Source: Epichloe hybrida
Taxonomy: Eukaryota > Ascomycota > Sordariomycetes > Hypocreales > Clavicipitaceae
DNA: 64,000 nucleotides
Direction of reading: 5' to 3'
Assembly: GCA_019022495.1 (NCBI GenBank)
Contig: JAFEKR010000012.1
Span: 496,001 to 560,000, forward strand
Shown: positions 1 through 11,644 of the stretch, in pieces
Numbering within the stretch: position 1 is the stretch's first letter
Layout: every line of letters starts with the position of its first letter
The notes under the pieces: model-generated
What the model saw: only the letters and a program-made list of their open reading frames with translations
What the model was told of the DNA's origin: nothing
Database searches by the model: none
Position numbers and translations under genes: made by a program

Positions 1-1653
1 GGACGGGCTACAGAGTATTGTTGCAGGCATTTTGCACGAGTGGTCAGGTGAGTTTCATCCCCCTCCCCCTTTCTTGCGTCGTGATCAAGCCAGTCTGGAA
101 GCAACGGTGCCTAACCTACAATGATAGGCTTCATCTTCTTGATAGTCGCGTGTTCATGTCTCTTTGTTGGCATTCAAATCATGTTTGAGATTCGAGAATC
201 AGAAAAGCGCAAAGGGGCGACCATAAAATGCTAAGGGTGAATATTGTATGCATGCATGCATGTATGCACATGAGCTGTATAATTGATACTTGGCTGTGAT
301 TTTGTTGGCCGTGAATGATGAAAAGCGTCCACCAACCGAATTCGCACCCTCGCTATGCTAATCCAAAAAAAAAAAAAAAGGGGGGGGGAGTCCCAGGTGT
401 ATGTATCATGTATCATGTACGGGGAGGTAATCTAGTGTGTGGCCTACGGGGGAACGTGTCGAGGAGGGGCTGGCCGCCGAGGGAGTACGAGAGGGTGTGG
501 ACGGATGCGAGAGGAAGTAGAAGCCGAGGGAGGCCCCGGTATGTGAGGACGGTCTCGCAGCCGCCAAGGGGGGTGTTTGCGCACGTGTAGCCGATGAAGA
601 AGAAGAGGGGTGTGAATATGTAGAGGGACGGATTTGTTGAGTTTTTAGCTTTTATATAGACACATATATAGGGGTTGTGAATATGTAGAGAGATAGAGAG
701 AAAGAGAGAGAGATTTTTCACGTACAATGAGGGCCCGGCACGCAAATAGGATGGATGCATGGCGGGAGAAGCCATGATGTTTCGAACCGGTGAGACGGGG
801 TCCCAGAGGTGGGCGCCGAAGGAGAAGACGCCCTTGGAGGCCATTTTGGAAGTTTATGGGCGCTGCGGTTTTGCGGGATGAAGAAGGGAGGACGGGGGAC
901 GGAAGGAGTCAAAGGGATTTTTGCTTCCATTTTGCTTCTACAGGGAACTGTTTTGTTCGTTGATGGGCTTTTGACCCCATCTTCATCGTCGGTTCCGCTG
1001 CCGAGCCGGCCGGAATACATGGGAGACGCAGTCATGATTGGCCGACCGGGGCCCGGGGGGGGGTTCGATTGGTGCATTCGGGAGCCCGCGGCACGGAGTG
1101 GGACGGCGCGGGTGATTTAATTGGTAGGAATGGGCCGCCGCGAAATTGTTAGTTCATTCTGATTGGGATGGTGTGGATTTGCAAAGTCGGCAGCCGTTCC
1201 GCGGTTTTTGATTGGTTCGTGGAGAACATCTACATCTTCCTTGACGAGGAATTATTGAGTCCGTTGGAGCAATTTCACAAGGCGACGAGATACATAGATC
1301 CGTCCAATGGCAAGCGTATCCTCCGAGTCAAAACTACCAAGATGCCCGGGACAGAGAGCAAGCCAGCTTAGAGCGCACGCTTGCAGGTCATGACATGTTT
1401 CTTTTGACTTGTCTGTTTATTCATCATTGTATCTTCTTACTAGCTTGAACCACCATGGCTCACGTGCCGGGGCACTTGTTGCAATCGTAAGGAAGGGGAA
1501 ACTGAAGGCAAGTACCCCTCTCACATTCGGCCTCGCAGGCAGGCTTTCCCCTGTACCCCTCGCCGCAACTAACAGACACGATTTAGCTCTTCTGTTGTGA
1601 ATCCCGTGATGCATTCATGCCGACTCGCACTCGTCGTACACAGTCGTAGAAAC
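1..1653. other. No gene recognised at the left edge
   Basis: Open frames here are short, lack family motifs and are not joined by convincing splice sites. The stretch holds an A-run followed directly by a G-run near 366-388, AGAGA-rich DNA near 690-715 and a few short purine tracts. A transcript leader or tail of a gene to the left cannot be excluded. Confidence 0.5.
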
Positions 1654-1950
1654 CTACCTTGACTCCGAGGAACCATCGCAGATGCAAAAGGTATCATAGT
1701 ATTTCTCGCTGTCCTTGACGAGCGTGCACTGTCCTCCCTCGCAGTTCTTCTTGCACACATCAATGTCACTGAATTTTCCGTTGAAACATCTCCCGGCACT
1801 GAAAAAAAAAAAAACTGCGTCAGTAGGAGTTGGAGTGGGAGTTGGGCAACTTCTGCGGGGGACGTACGCGGCAGAGGTATCGGCCTCGATTGGCGTAGCC
1901 AGCCCCGAGCCAGCAAGGGCGACAAAGGCGAAGATGGAAGTCAGCTGCAT
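1654..1950 (-). CDS. Small secreted CS-alpha-beta (defensin-like) peptide
   Basis: Two exons: 1950-1868 and 1798-1654, intron 1867-1799 (GTACGT..TTTCAG, 69 nt with a 13-T tract next to the acceptor). The intron length is a multiple of three, so unspliced DNA also stays open; splicing removes a threonine-proline stretch. The product is about 75 aa. It begins with a signal peptide (MQLTSIFAFVALAGSGLATP) followed by a short acidic linker. The mature part has exactly six cysteines spaced C-x10-C-x3-C-x4-C-x13-C-x1-C, which contains the CxxxC and CxC hallmarks of the cysteine-stabilised alpha-beta fold of defensins. An antimicrobial or effector role is inferred from fold and secretion only. The stop TAG lies inside a donor-like GTAGGT, so a further exon is possible, though the peptide already looks complete. 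Confidence 0.72.
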   Translation of the reverse strand: MQLTSIFAFVALAGSGLATPIEADTSAAYVPRRSCPTPTPTPTDAVFFFFSAGRCFNGKFSDIDVCKKNCEGGQCTLVKDSEKYYDTFCICDGSSESR

Positions 1951-2025
1951 GATGATGTGTATAGTTTGAGATGAAGTTTCTCGTCGTCTCGAAACAAGAG
2001 CTGTAGTAGGCGGCAGATACTGTGG

Positions 2026-2032
2026 TTTTATA
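2026..2032 (-). promoter_or_regulatory. TATA box of the CS-alpha-beta peptide gene
   Basis: TATAAAA on the minus strand, 75 nt upstream of the ATG at 1950, is a perfect TATA element with a typical distance for a 40-50 nt leader. Perfect TATA boxes are more common on inducible than on housekeeping fungal genes; the latter inference is general. Confidence 0.45.
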
Positions 2033-2625
2033 CCCGAATTGCTGGAATTCCGCCTCACGGTATGACAAGTAAGCATAGTTACTCCGTACTGATGACTCGT
2101 CTGCGCAGAACAAATGCAGGAATGTCAATTGAACGAGGCTCTGAACCGACCATTCCTTCCGTTGTGAAGAATGTGTGTGCACTTGTTAGGACACAGCAAA
2201 GCCACAGATTTTGTCGATGAGACTGTTGGCTGATGGCGGATGCCTCGTGAGTCGTCTATGACGAACAGCATGCATGTGTCACTGTATTAGGCAAGCTGAA
2301 TATACACGTAGCTAAACGCGACAACGCACACAACAAAGCATACTACAACCTTCACTTCAACTGCTCTCTCTATCTATTTGTATAATAGAGGACAGTTTCA
2401 GCTTGACCTATTCTCTTCAATCATCCTGCTAGGGGAATCCTGCTAGGGGCCATCTTTTCCCGAGACAAATGAAAGCGGGCCAGCTCTTGTCTCCCTAGCG
2501 GCGGTCCACCTTGTGAAGTCAACTAGGATCTACATGTATCCATCCAATCAGATAAAAGTAAACTAGACATACATATGATTTACGGGGCCTATACCTACTA
2601 AGACGCTGAAGGAACTGAAGAAAGC

Positions 2626-2643
2626 AAAAAAAAACAAAAAAAA
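2626..2643 (-). terminator. RNA polymerase III T-run terminator of tRNA-Asp
   Basis: Two T-runs of 8 and 9 bases on the minus strand (A-runs on plus at 2636-2643 and 2626-2634) start 17 nt beyond the 3' end of the tRNA, as expected for Pol III termination. Confidence 0.7.
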
Positions 2644-2659
2644 CACCCTCAGGGTCTTT

Positions 2660-2731
2660 CTCTCCCGCCGGGAATTGAACCCGGGTCTCAAGCGTGACAA
2701 GCTTGCATACTGACCACTATACTACGGAAGA
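2660..2731 (-). tRNA. tRNA-Asp (anticodon GUC)
   Basis: A 72-nt cloverleaf on the minus strand. The acceptor TCTTCCG pairs with CGGGAGA (one G-U), discriminator G. The A box follows the TAGTATAGTGG pattern typical of tRNA-Asp, the anticodon stem CAAGC/GCTTG encloses a loop with GTC at 2698-2696, and the T arm carries GGTTCAATTC. There is no intron. The CCA end is not encoded, as in eukaryotes. Confidence 0.93.
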
Positions 2732-4865
2732 TGAATGGCTTCTAACCATCGTAGCGTAAGGTGCTGTGGTCACATGATGAATAAAACGGCTTTATGTACA
2801 TGGACGACCAAGCCCTCCCACAGTGGAGTGCACTTCTTACTAGCATAACAATTAATGACTTCACCAGGGCGGGCGTGCACGGGATGGCTTGGAGCTTTGC
2901 AGGAAGGATGTTGACTTGGAGAGCCGGGAGGTATTGACAATGAGATGAGCTAAAGATTTCGAAATGTCCACTTCTTGCCACCAGAGTATGGCATCATGCA
3001 TTGAACTGAAAGGGGGTGTTTTGTGTCGTCGTGAAGGGAGAAAAGAAACGGCAGGACAAGCGGAGTAATCCGTATTACCGAGTAGACATCGGGGAGAATC
3101 AAGTCACAGCCCCGGTGGACACCAAATGGCAACAGACACCAACAGCATGCAAGATGCAGAAAGAGGTCGACGGCCCGGGACCATGAATCCATGATGCCAT
3201 GCCAATGATGCCATCCATGGCAGGGGGGTAGGACGGGGTCAGCGGGCCAAAATGCCCTCCGTGTTGTAAAGCATTCGTTAAACATTTCGCAAAACATTGG
3301 TAAATTAATCCTCTGTTCGTACAAGGTTACCAGTACACAAATCCTCCAAAGCCTTAAGTCCTGTGTCTTGTCCGTTGTTCTTGCGCAGTTACGGACTCGT
3401 GCACGATGCCGAGCGTTTGGAAAATATAATATTCCCTTGACTACATACATACATGTGAACGTCTGGCGGCGGCTGCTTTGACTACTGCCGCTCAATCCCT
3501 GTCTTTGGAGCGCGCGAGACCACCGGTTTCCACCGGGGGGGAAAATATGCACAATGGCTCGGCCGACCGGCGGCTTACATTGTCAGAAATGGCCAGCACG
3601 AAGCTATAGGTTGGCCACGAGTAGGTATTATACGGAGTATTGGAAGGAATCTTGCGGGCGAATCCCTCTGCAATCCTCCTGCATGCAAGGCATCACGTTC
3701 GGACTTGGATCGAGATGTCATCCGCCATACTTACTACTGTTGCAAAGGAAACAAACGATGCAAACCATCAGCAGCAGCATGTGGTCGGTCGTGTGGGCAG
3801 CAGGCACTTGCGTTTCAGCCGCCTGACATGTGCCTTCCCAACTTTGAGTTAAAACCAAATATGTAAATATGTAGGCGGCAGCTGGCAGCAGCAGCAGCAG
3901 CAGCAGCAGTTGCCAGTTGCCAGCTGCCGGCCACCAGCGACCCGGTTGCAGCTTCTCGGAGATGGCCCCCCCCCCCTCCCCCTCCCTGTGCTCTTCCTCC
4001 CTGTGCTTGTGCCCCTTCCCTGTGCTTGGCCAGGTCCGGCATCAGTCGCATCAGTCCACTGGAGCGTCTCAATTTAGGATGAATGCGGCTGGTCTGATCG
4101 AAGCTAACTGGCCGAGCATGCCAAAAGTGCCCAGCTTAGCTTCACAGCGTGCCTACGAGGCAAAAAAAAAAAAAAAAAAAAGTCAGCTGGGTCCTTGGAG
4201 CATGGGGACGGGGCGTCGTCGCACAGGCCAACAGGCCCATCGGACGCCATCGGACTCCATCGGACGGACGCTGGCCTGCTTATCGCTTGCTTTGCCAATG
4301 TCCGTCCGTCGTGGCCCCGTCGGTAAGTATATTGGCATCTGCTGAGGCCCTCACCTTGCTCATACTCTCTGATATTATTACTATCCAATCTCCCGTGGCT
4401 TCCGTGCTTGCTGCGAATGGACATTTATGAGCTCCGCGCGCTCCGAAACCCGTACCATCCGTCACTGTTGCTGCTCTGACCCAACAACGCGTCAGCCTCA
4501 AGATACGTCTTCAGACATCGTCGACACGGCCGCCTGGCCAAACCAACACGCGCAGCTCGGCCTCCGCCAGTCATTTTCCCAGCTGCGTATTCCTCTGCCA
4601 CACGAGAGAGAATCCAGTCAACCTCAACCTGCAGAAATAGCAATCGCGGGTCTTGATGGAGTGGCGTTTGACCTCGCATCTTCTTTGACGTCCGTCGGCC
4701 GCCACTACCTGAACCACAAGCTTGCCCAACTGGTGCAAGACATTTGACTCCTTCCACCGCGAACGGCCCGAAGGAGAGTTCTCACCGTCGCAGTCCCCGG
4801 GAGCTGTGCGATTGCTGTCCACGCAAAGTTGTCGAGTTGTGACGCCTACGCCATATTGCATTGCG
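2732..4865. other. Gene-poor stretch, 2.1 kb
   Basis: The longest open frame (minus strand 3552-2950) has no recognisable domain, signal or codon pattern of a real gene. The interval also contains a (CAG)8 tract at 3886-3909 and a 19-A homopolymer near 4161-4179. The last 400 bases are probably the promoter and leader of the gene that starts at 4866. Confidence 0.5.
3886..3909. repeat. (CAG)8 microsatellite
   Basis: Eight perfect CAG units in non-coding DNA, followed by imperfect CAG/CCAG-rich sequence. Confidence 0.9.
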
Positions 4866-7110
4866 ATGACCTCGACACAACTGCCGCCACTCAATTTTGG
4901 CGGAGACGCATTGCGTCTCTCCCTCTTTGCACCTCTTCCAGTCGGCAGTATAGATAATGCCGGTCCCCCGGCCGTTGAGCACGATGACCGATCCGAAACT
5001 CACGAGCCAGGCCAGCCCAAAGAAGCAGACACACCGACGTCCCCTTTCCCGCCACCAGCGCAGAACATTCCTGTACACCCGATCACGTCCCTCCAGGACG
5101 CTTTCTCAGAATCTTTAGACGAAGCAACAAATGGCTCGCCAGGAGATAAACCAAAGTTGCGAGACTTGGATGCCCGAGGTCGTCGAGAAGCTCTACTTGC
5201 GCAGAATCGCGACGAAGACCCATTCGATGCAAGATGGCGCCATCGGCCGGGACAGAAGCAGCATGAGTTGCTCAAGCTGATAGCCCAGATATCGTTTGGA
5301 GTGTACCTGTTACTGCACGGCATGGCTAACAGCAATGCTCAAGTCGTTGGTATACTTCAGGGCCACATTGACGAGGTGGACGAATTCCTCGAGGTCGCAC
5401 TAGAGGATCTACAACAAGCGACGGACGACTTGAACGGACGCATAGAGCATTTGAAACTTCCACTGGCCAACGTGCGGGTTTTCGAACACTTGCTGGAGGA
5501 TAGAGAGTTTCGTCTTGAAATCATCCAAGGAAACGAGAAAATCGACCATGTGCTTTCCAGAACGAACACTGCGCTGAAACAATGGGATGGGGATATCGAA
5601 GCAGGAATGAGATCTGCCGCCGCCTTCACCAGTTGGCTGAAGGAGGAGGAGAATGCTTCTTGGAGGAGGGACCGCCCCGACGTGGCTGACATATTCGATG
5701 CGATGAAAGGGAACACGGAAGGCTGGTTAACCGCATTCGACGACATGAGCGATCGGGTTCAGGCGGCGAGCAATGTCATCATGAGACTTTCGACCATCAT
5801 CGGGGAGATGGAGAAGAAAGCTGGCGAGGTCAGTCGCAGAACATGGGTGAGTGCATGTGACTTCTGACGACGTGCTTGGGTAGATGGGCATTCGAGAGCG
5901 TCCTTGTCCTGTCCAGAAGGCTAACAGCGCGCAATAGGCCAGTATTCCACCCTATTCGGCCCCATCAGTGAAATCCCAAGGATCGAGTGGATTGGCTCAT
6001 GGGTCGACCAAGTCAGTCGCATCATCGCGACAGTCGACTCGTCGACCGTCGCATGTCCCGCAAGCAAGTATTGGAGCTTCTACTGTTGGAAGCACAAGCA
6101 TTCCAGACATCAATCTAGAAGAGGATTTTCCTGTTCCTGGTGGCCTTCCGCTGCTCCCTCCTGCACGCTCAAGTTTGCGACCGGCCCAAGAGAATGCCAA
6201 TAGGTTTCCAAAGGCTGGAACCCAGTCCCACATCAAAACAGCTTCCCAGTCAACGCACGAGTCCAAACACGAGCCACGAAAGGACAACGCTCCCGCCGGC
6301 GAGGAATCTCTGTTGCTGCTTCAGCCTCGCACGTACACTCCACAGCCATTGGAATCTGGAACGCCCATCGTGAGACCAAAACTCGCTTCACCGGATAATG
6401 CTCGAGCTTCCACATCCACTGCAACACAAAAGAACCCTCTTGCTATGAATGGTCACGGATTGCATCAGAGACGAGCCTCCATCCTCACTCGCGTATCACA
6501 GAAGACCAGTCCTCCTGAGGCTATCAAAATCCCTCCACGTTCTGTTGCAGAGGCTACCCTCCGCGCTGCGTCACCCAGTTCTGCGACACCGCCGACAGCC
6601 CAGTCGAACCCCTTCGATTCGGCATACGGGTCTGATGCGGACTCGATCACACATCTTGCCGTATCCCACTTCGACTCGGAGTACAGCATGTCCCCTCCGA
6701 GACGTCCCCAAATCACACATTCGCCTCATTCAGATCACCAACAATACTATCGTCCCGTGCGTGCTTCGCCTCACTCGCCATTGCAACAACGCCCGCATAC
6801 AGCCGTTGGTGGCCGCATGTCCTCTCCTGTGCACCTGCGAAACCAGCCCTCTGCCCTAGGGGAAATGAGTACCCTCAGCAATGTCACCAACGCCGTGTAT
6901 GACGACGACGCTCGGACAAGGGTATCGGCAAGTCGAACGACGGCAGGGACTCTCAAGAAGAAGAAGAGTGCCTTTGGGTGGTTCAAAAAGGCCTTCACCA
7001 TGGACGAAGACGAAAAAGCTGCATTTGAAGCCCGAAAGGCAATGCAACATCAAGACCGCTACTACAGCTCAAACAGCCCGAAGTTTCTTGATGGGCGAAG
7101 AATCAGATAG
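4866..7110 (+). CDS. Fungal protein of unknown function with coiled-coil core
   Basis: Two exons, 4866-5846 and 5938-7110; the intron 5847-5937 is GTGAGT..AATAG in phase 0. The product is 717 aa. I do not recognise the family. Residues 1-125 are polar and proline-rich. Residues about 130-330 form a predicted helical, heptad-like region with several acidic helices and one hydrophobic patch (ISFGVYLLLHGMANSNAQVV), too short and isolated for a clear membrane protein. The C-terminal half is low-complexity, rich in Ser, Pro, Arg and His, and ends with a basic, aromatic cluster (TLKKKKSAFGWFKKAF) that could bind membrane or nucleic acid. The domain layout (disordered ends, coiled-coil middle) would fit a scaffold or cytoskeletal adaptor, but no function is claimed. 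Confidence 0.8.
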
Positions 7111-7615
7111 ATTGGAAGTCGACTTTTTTTTGCCATTGTCTCATCTAAAGCAGCTTTACTTTGCTCCGTTTTGGAGGCACGGGCACCTACCACTACCACC
7201 ACCACCACCACCACCATCTCGGCACCGACATTGACAAAATCCGACAAACCACGACTCCCGACACAATTATCCAGATACCCCTAGCGTTTCCCTCACTTGA
7301 CGCCAGATTTACGATGCCATTTTTGCAACATTTTGTCATGAGAATGGTGGGAACGAGGCACAAAAGGTCTCTTGCGTCTGTTGAACATGGCCAGGCTGTA
7401 TTGTGTGACGGGGTAAATAGTGGTCGCGGTGAGCCAGCAATGTCCAATGGAGCACGGGGCGTTTTCAGGGCCTGAACAAGAATGATATTTCAAATTGACC
7501 TGACTCGAGACTTGAAGCTGGAGCTGGAACTAGCCTACGCCTCCCCACACGTGGTCAAAGGTTGTTGATCTGCAGTAGTGCATCTCCTCCCCTGCGTGAC
7601 GGCCAACAGTATACT
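7111..7615. other. Convergent 3' intergenic region
   Basis: Lies between the 3' ends of two convergent genes. It contains a (CAC)-rich run near 7190-7216 and ordinary UTR-like sequence; no gene seen. Confidence 0.6.
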
Positions 7616-9318
7616 CTACTCACCCATTCCGTAGCTCTTGACCCTACTGAAGAAGAAGGCCTTGTAATGCTTCAGCGTAAACTCTGTCCAGTTATCTGTC
7701 AGCCTGGTGCAAATGGAGTGGCCTCTCCACACCATCTTGTTATTTTCGGATCCCTTTCCTGCCGTTCGGAGTGACAAGTCCATTCTGAACATGTACTCGG
7801 GGTCATGTGTTTCCGTCTCAACAGCCAGGTCTCCCTCACGGGGCTGCCGGGCCTCCCCCGCCCCAGACTGCGCTTCCCGCGAACAAGACAGTCGCCAGCG
7901 ACCCTTGTACGCCTTCTGCACGACAGCCGAAGGCAGGTGCGCGTGCGCATTGTCTCGTTGCAGATGAAACAAGTTGCGCGTGAGATGGGGCACGACGGCG
8001 CCCGGCTCCGACGTGGTCAGCAGGCTCATGGCGCTGCCGTCCCGGAAGAATCGGAGATAGCGGTAGTACGTGACGACGTAGACGGGGCTACTACCCGTCC
8101 ACGTGACCTGGTTGGTCGATACCTGGCCCATGCGAACATAGCTGACGGTGCTGATGTAGCAGCCGTTGAAGCGGATGCGCGGCCGCGAGCGGAACATGTG
8201 TTTCCACGACGCGTACGGCGCCGGGATCAGGGACTCGGAAGCGGCGATGCTGTCGGCGAGCTGCGTCTCTGTCATGCCCAGCGAGGTTGTCGTCATCGTC
8301 GTCGTTGTTGTTGTTGTTTCATCTCGTGGCTGGCCTTCATGGGGCCCTGCGTCCGCAACCGCCCAGTGGTGGTGCATCCCCGTGAAACCAAACTTGGTCC
8401 CGAGAGAGACGGCGCGCCATATGCGCTGCTCCGTGGAAACGAGGTACGCGAGGGGCTTGCAGACGAGCGATAGGCGGGCGAAGTCGCCGACGTCGTCGAC
8501 GGCCACGTCGTGCATGATGGGGACGAGGAGTTCGCGGGGGAGAGAAGAGATGGGGCAGGGGGGAGGGGGCGAGCCCTCGACGTCGGGGGGCGGCGGCTCG
8601 ATTCGAAGACGGGAGAAGCTGGCTATGAGATCCTCGATGGGGAGGATGATGGCTGGCGGGGGTGATGTCGCTGATGGATCTGGGGTTTGGGCTGTAGACT
8701 GAGGGGGTGGTGGAGGAGGATGAGACGTGTGAGCCTGTGGGAAGTGCTTCTCGCGGTATCTGCGGTCGACGCGGTCGTCCAGCTATGTACTCAACTCGTC
8801 AGTCACTTGGCGCTTCCCTCTCCCCTCCCCTCCCCTCCCGTCCCCTCACGAAATCATGGCGTCATGCGGCAGCAGCAAGCAGCACGTACTCTGTATGCCC
8901 GCCGGTACAGCTTCAGACTGTCCCCCATATTTCCCTCCGCCTCCTTCGCCATGGCCTCCTCGTAGTGATCCAGCGCCGAGACGAGCTCCTTCGCAGGCGG
9001 TGCCCCTGCGGAGCCGTCAATCGTGTTCCCCGATGGCCCGGGCCCGGGCTCGGGGCTGCTCTCCAACACTCTCGGTTGAGTGTGCTCATTCTCGATCTCT
9101 TCGTCGTCTTCGTCGATGGCCGAGGCAACCGTTCTGGTCTTGGTCGGTGAGGGAGGCCGAGCTTTGCATCTCTTGGGCGAGACGGGCGCCGCGGGGGAGG
9201 AATGGGAATGGGCAGCGGAAGATGGACGGGGTCGCTTGCTCCGTTTGGTTCGTACTTCGGAGAGCCATTGCTGTCTGAAGGACTCGAGCTCCGGGTTCAG
9301 ACCTTGGGATGATGCCAT
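7616..9318 (-). CDS. pof7: F-box protein of the Hrt3/Pof7 (FBXO9) family
   Basis: Two exons, 9318-8890 and 8782-7616; the intron 8889-8783 (GTACGT..CATAG) is phase 0. Product 531 aa. The N-terminal half holds a proline- and charge-rich region and then an MIT/TPR-like helix pair (ALDHYEEAMAKEAEGNMGDS) typical of FBXO9. The F-box follows at about residues 240-285 (LPRELLVPIMHDVAVDDVGD... ending at IWR). The C-terminal Hrt3-type beta-rich domain includes YYRYLRFFRDGSAMSLLTTS. Family members are substrate adaptors of SCF ubiquitin ligases, binding Skp1 through the F-box. A poly-threonine stretch between the F-box and C-terminal domain is an odd local insertion. The gene is divergent from the mitochondrial carrier at 9713. 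Confidence 0.9.
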
Positions 9319-9712
9319 GATGGGGTGGTCGTGAGGGTGGTCGTGAGGGTGAGCCGCGTGGAGAGGAGTAGATGGGACGTTGTATCTGCAGCCATAGATT
9401 GCTACCGACCAATCAAGCTGAGCATTGACATCATCGGAAACGGGGCGGCATGAAATGGACCCAGTTTAATGTCCTCCGGCTGCGGGAGGCGAATCCCCGA
9501 AACTCCAAAATTCTAATCCTCGACGCTGACATCGCTTCGACATCGACATCGACATCGACATCGACTTTTTTATACGAAATTACATCGCCATCTCCATCTC
9601 GTGCTGCTTGCGAGGAACTGGCTCTGCCTGCCCGTCTGTCTTGCTGAGGCTGTCTCCTTTGCAACAGCGCCCCGCCATCTCCGAACCGCGCCGTGCGAAT
9701 TACCGACGAGCC
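9319..9712. promoter_or_regulatory. Shared divergent promoter, pof7 / mtm1
   Basis: 394 bp separate the two start codons of divergent genes. A hexamer repeat (CATCGA) occupies 9537-9565. No other element could be identified with confidence. Confidence 0.5.
9537..9565. repeat. CATCGA hexamer repeat in the divergent promoter
   Basis: About four and a half perfect copies of a six-base unit, located between the two divergent start codons and nearer the carrier gene. Confidence 0.85.
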
Positions 9713-11190
9713 ATGACCTCGACCACATTCACATCCGGGGGCCAGAACTACGACAGGTTATTGGAAGCAGAGGAAGCTATCATGTCGACTCGAGGCTGGG
9801 GCCCGGCAGGCGCAGGCACAGGCGGCGGCGGCGACGGCGACGGCGACGGCGACGACGATGCGCCTGTGGCGGATATCACTGCACCACAGAAGATGATCTC
9901 GGCCATGTCTGGGAGCATATTCACGTCGCTACTTGGTGAGGCCTGCTCGATGCGCACCGTTGTTCCTGTCAATTAATACAAGGCGCGCTAACGCCACGCA
10001 ACTCAGTGACTCCTCTTGACGTCGTTCGAGTCCGTCTGCAGTCACAAACGATACCGACCTCCTCGATGGATTTTTCCAAGCTGGCGTTGCGGACCAACAG
10101 CCTTACGAAAGCACAGACGGCCGAGCTCGGAGTCACGGCGTGCTGTCGAGAGGTCTTTTTCCAAGGCAACCCCACGGAATTGTGCATTGCTGTTCCCCGC
10201 GGCGAAGGAATCATTGCGCCGAAGACTGTTTCCTCCTCCTCCTCCTCCTCCTCCTCCTCCTCCGCCGCGGACTGCGCCGTTCACGAGGTGCAAAAGAAGA
10301 CATACAACTCGACTTTGGATGGCTTGCGCAAGATTGCCCGTAACGAGGGCTTCACGACGCTTTGGAGAGGGCTGTCACCTACTCTGCTTATGACGATACC
10401 CGCAAACATCATCTACTTTACCGGATACGACTGGCTTCGATACAATTCGATGAGTCCATTCTGCCGATTCTCCAGTGACAACGCCCCGCTTGCTGCAGGC
10501 TCAAGTGCTCGAATCCTTGCAGCCACGGCTGTTGGTCCAATCGAGCTTTTCCGAACGCGGATGCAAGCAGCATCTGGTGCATCCACGACCAACCACCTGA
10601 AGGAGACGTTCAAAGGTGTGCGGGAAATGGTTGCCACACACGGCTACGTTTCGTTATGGCGAGGACTCACACTGACCCTGTGGCGAGATGTTCCCTTTTC
10701 CGGCCTGTATTGGTGGGGATACGAGACAATACGAGCGGGCTTGGCCGTTGCGCGCGAGGAGCACCGAGGACGATCCCTCGGCCGCGATGGCGCTCTCGGG
10801 AGTGCTCCGAGGCCATGCCAGAGCCAGGAGAATCACATGGAGACTTTTGTGGATTCCTTCACTGCCGGCGCCTTGTCTGGCACCCTGGCGTCCATCGTGA
10901 CAACGCCATTCGACGTTGGCAAAACCAGAACACAGGTGTACCGAGATGTCCCTGCCAGCGCCGCGGCCGCGGGCAAAGTGCATCTACCCGAGGCAGCGAA
11001 CATGATGCGCCTGCTGTGGCACATCTTCAAGACCGAGGGCGTTCCAGGACTCTGGAAGGGGTGGATTCCTCGCACTCTCAAGGTTGCACCGGCTTGTGCC
11101 ATCATGATCAGCAGCTACGAGGTCGGGAAACGGGCGTTTCGCCGCGTGAATGAGCGGAGAATGCATCCGAGGCCCGGCTCTTCTCCATGA
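9713..11190 (+). CDS. mtm1: Mitochondrial carrier, Mtm1/SLC25A39-40 type
   Basis: Two exons, 9713-9935 and 10007-11190, intron 9936-10006 (GTGAGG..CTCAG, phase 1). Product 468 aa. Three mitochondrial-carrier repeats are visible through their signatures: TPLDVVRVRLQSQ, then GPIELFRTRMQAA, then TPFDVGKTRTQVY, each followed by an LWRG/LWKG motif (TLWRGLSPTLLMTIPANIIYF, SLWRGLTLTLWRDVPFS, GLWKGWIPRTLKVAPACAIM). The order and the long insert after the first repeat match Mtm1, needed for mitochondrial manganese/iron balance; mammalian SLC25A39/40 import glutathione. Transport of glutathione here is inferred from family. Lineage-specific low complexity: a Gly-Asp run in the N-terminus and a poly-serine run from (TCC)n in the insert near 10231-10263. 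Confidence 0.93.
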
Positions 11191-11644
11191 CGGGCGTGGC
11201 ACCGAGGGAACAGCGAACATTTGCAATCTGGACCCCTAAAAGCATTTGCATATCCGCGGCGTTGTATGACGAAGGAAAAGGCAGGCGACTTTGCGCAACT
11301 CTTGAATGCAGTATATTAATTTGGGTTTCCGTGTCAGGGGCTGTCAACAAGACAGACAAAAACAAAAACACTGTACGATAGTTACCATTGGGCACCATTG
11401 GGTGCTGTAAGCATAGACGTAATGACGGATCAAAGTGATTTCTCAACCAAGAAGTGTTTTTTATTTTATTTTTCTCCTCACTCTTGCACACTTGGTGCCA
11501 TGTGCTCGTGAAAAGTTCAGGCGTGGGTCGGTCACCTCTTGCACACCCAAAAAAAAAAAAAAAAAACTCCATTTTGCCCCGCGAACAAGCATCAACAAAG
11601 CACCCAATCATCTCACGTCAACTTCCACACACTCTCGCGCCACC
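11191..11644. other. Intergenic region before the WD40 gene
   Basis: Contains 3' UTR of the carrier gene and the promoter of the next gene, with an A-run of 18 bases near 11549-11566. No gene seen. Confidence 0.55.

Noticed and set aside
2950..3552. 200-codon open frame on the minus strand
   Set aside because: No domain, signal or plausible splice context; composition looks random and rich in Cys/His/Trp by chance.
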